Shown here: positions 20,865-20,881 of the stretch, piece after piece
Position numbering within the stretch: position 1 is the first letter of the stretch
How the letters are laid out: every line of letters starts with the position of its first letter
DNA from: JAJPXI01 sp045595705
GTDB lineage: Bacteria; Bacillota; Clostridia; Oscillospirales; Oscillospiraceae
Assembly (NCBI GenBank): GCA_045595705.1
Contig: JAZOBA010000060.1
Coordinates: forward strand, 1-20,881
Length of the DNA: 20,881 nt
Direction of reading: 5' to 3'
Position numbers and translations under genes: made by a program
Notes under the pieces: model-generated
Databases searched by the model: none
Told to the model about the DNA's origin: nothing
What the model saw: the letters and a program-made list of their open reading frames with translations, nothing else

Positions 20865-20881
20865 ATGAAAAAGTGCGCTGT
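20865..20881 (+). CDS. Start of a further operon gene, partial
   Basis: An ATG at 20865 follows GAGAGGG (20851-20857) and opens MKKCAV before the window ends. It lies 4 bp after the thioredoxin-like gene, so it is probably the next gene of the same operon. Too little is present to name it. Confidence 0.5.

Overview
The window looks like chromosomal DNA from a spore-forming, gut-associated Clostridia species, probably Oscillospiraceae-like. The signs are a class B sortase, a SpoIIID homologue, a BioY substrate-binding component, a cyclic-di-GMP-I riboswitch, a bile salt hydrolase, strong GGAGG ribosome-binding sites and moderately GC-rich coding. The placement rests on recognising gene families, not on a database search.

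Layout. (1) 1-3568 holds housekeeping and metabolic genes: the end of mnmG, mnmA, a cytidylate-kinase-like gene, a convergent bioY with a consensus promoter and operator, and a divergent bile salt hydrolase. (2) 3652-7407 (minus) encodes a 1251-residue protein with receiver, HD-GYP, PAS, GGDEF, GAF and PAS regions, so it carries both c-di-GMP breakdown and synthesis modules. (3) 7500-11836 (plus) is a surface-protein locus: a small protein of unknown function, a c-di-GMP-I riboswitch, an 827-residue VWA/MucBP-like cell-wall protein and a class B sortase. (4) 11837-12123 is a hairpin-rich intergenic element. (5) 12124-13344 (minus) is a SARP/BTAD-type regulator with a degenerate GGDEF-like C-terminus. 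(6) 13548-18649 (plus) has a transglutaminase-like lipoprotein, then a tight operon of a GspF/PilC protein, three small membrane-anchored pseudopilin-like proteins and a PilT-like ATPase. (7) 18764-18892 is a truncated spoIIID with a good SigE-like promoter. (8) 18890-20881 is a lower-GC arsenic-type operon (ArsR, a permease broken by an in-frame TGA, a thioredoxin-like redox protein) that may have arrived by transfer.

The most interesting signal is a shared promoter module at three places (7499-7568, 8063-8132, 10863-10932), ahead of the small protein, the surface protein and the sortase. Each copy has two 7-bp direct repeats T(G/A)T(A/T)ACC exactly 12 bp apart, then 9 bp, then an extended -10 (TGN-TATNNN), with no -35 hexamer. 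A TTGAA block also sits at a fixed distance upstream. The copies align without gaps over about 70 bp. This is the geometry expected of an activator with an OmpR-like winged helix bound at tandem repeats over the -35 region, and the SARP-like regulator encoded next door is the obvious candidate. The surface-protein transcript adds a c-di-GMP riboswitch, and a c-di-GMP turnover enzyme is transcribed divergently. I infer a two-input surface-display circuit: a transcriptional activator plus a second-messenger RNA switch, serving a sortase and its substrate.
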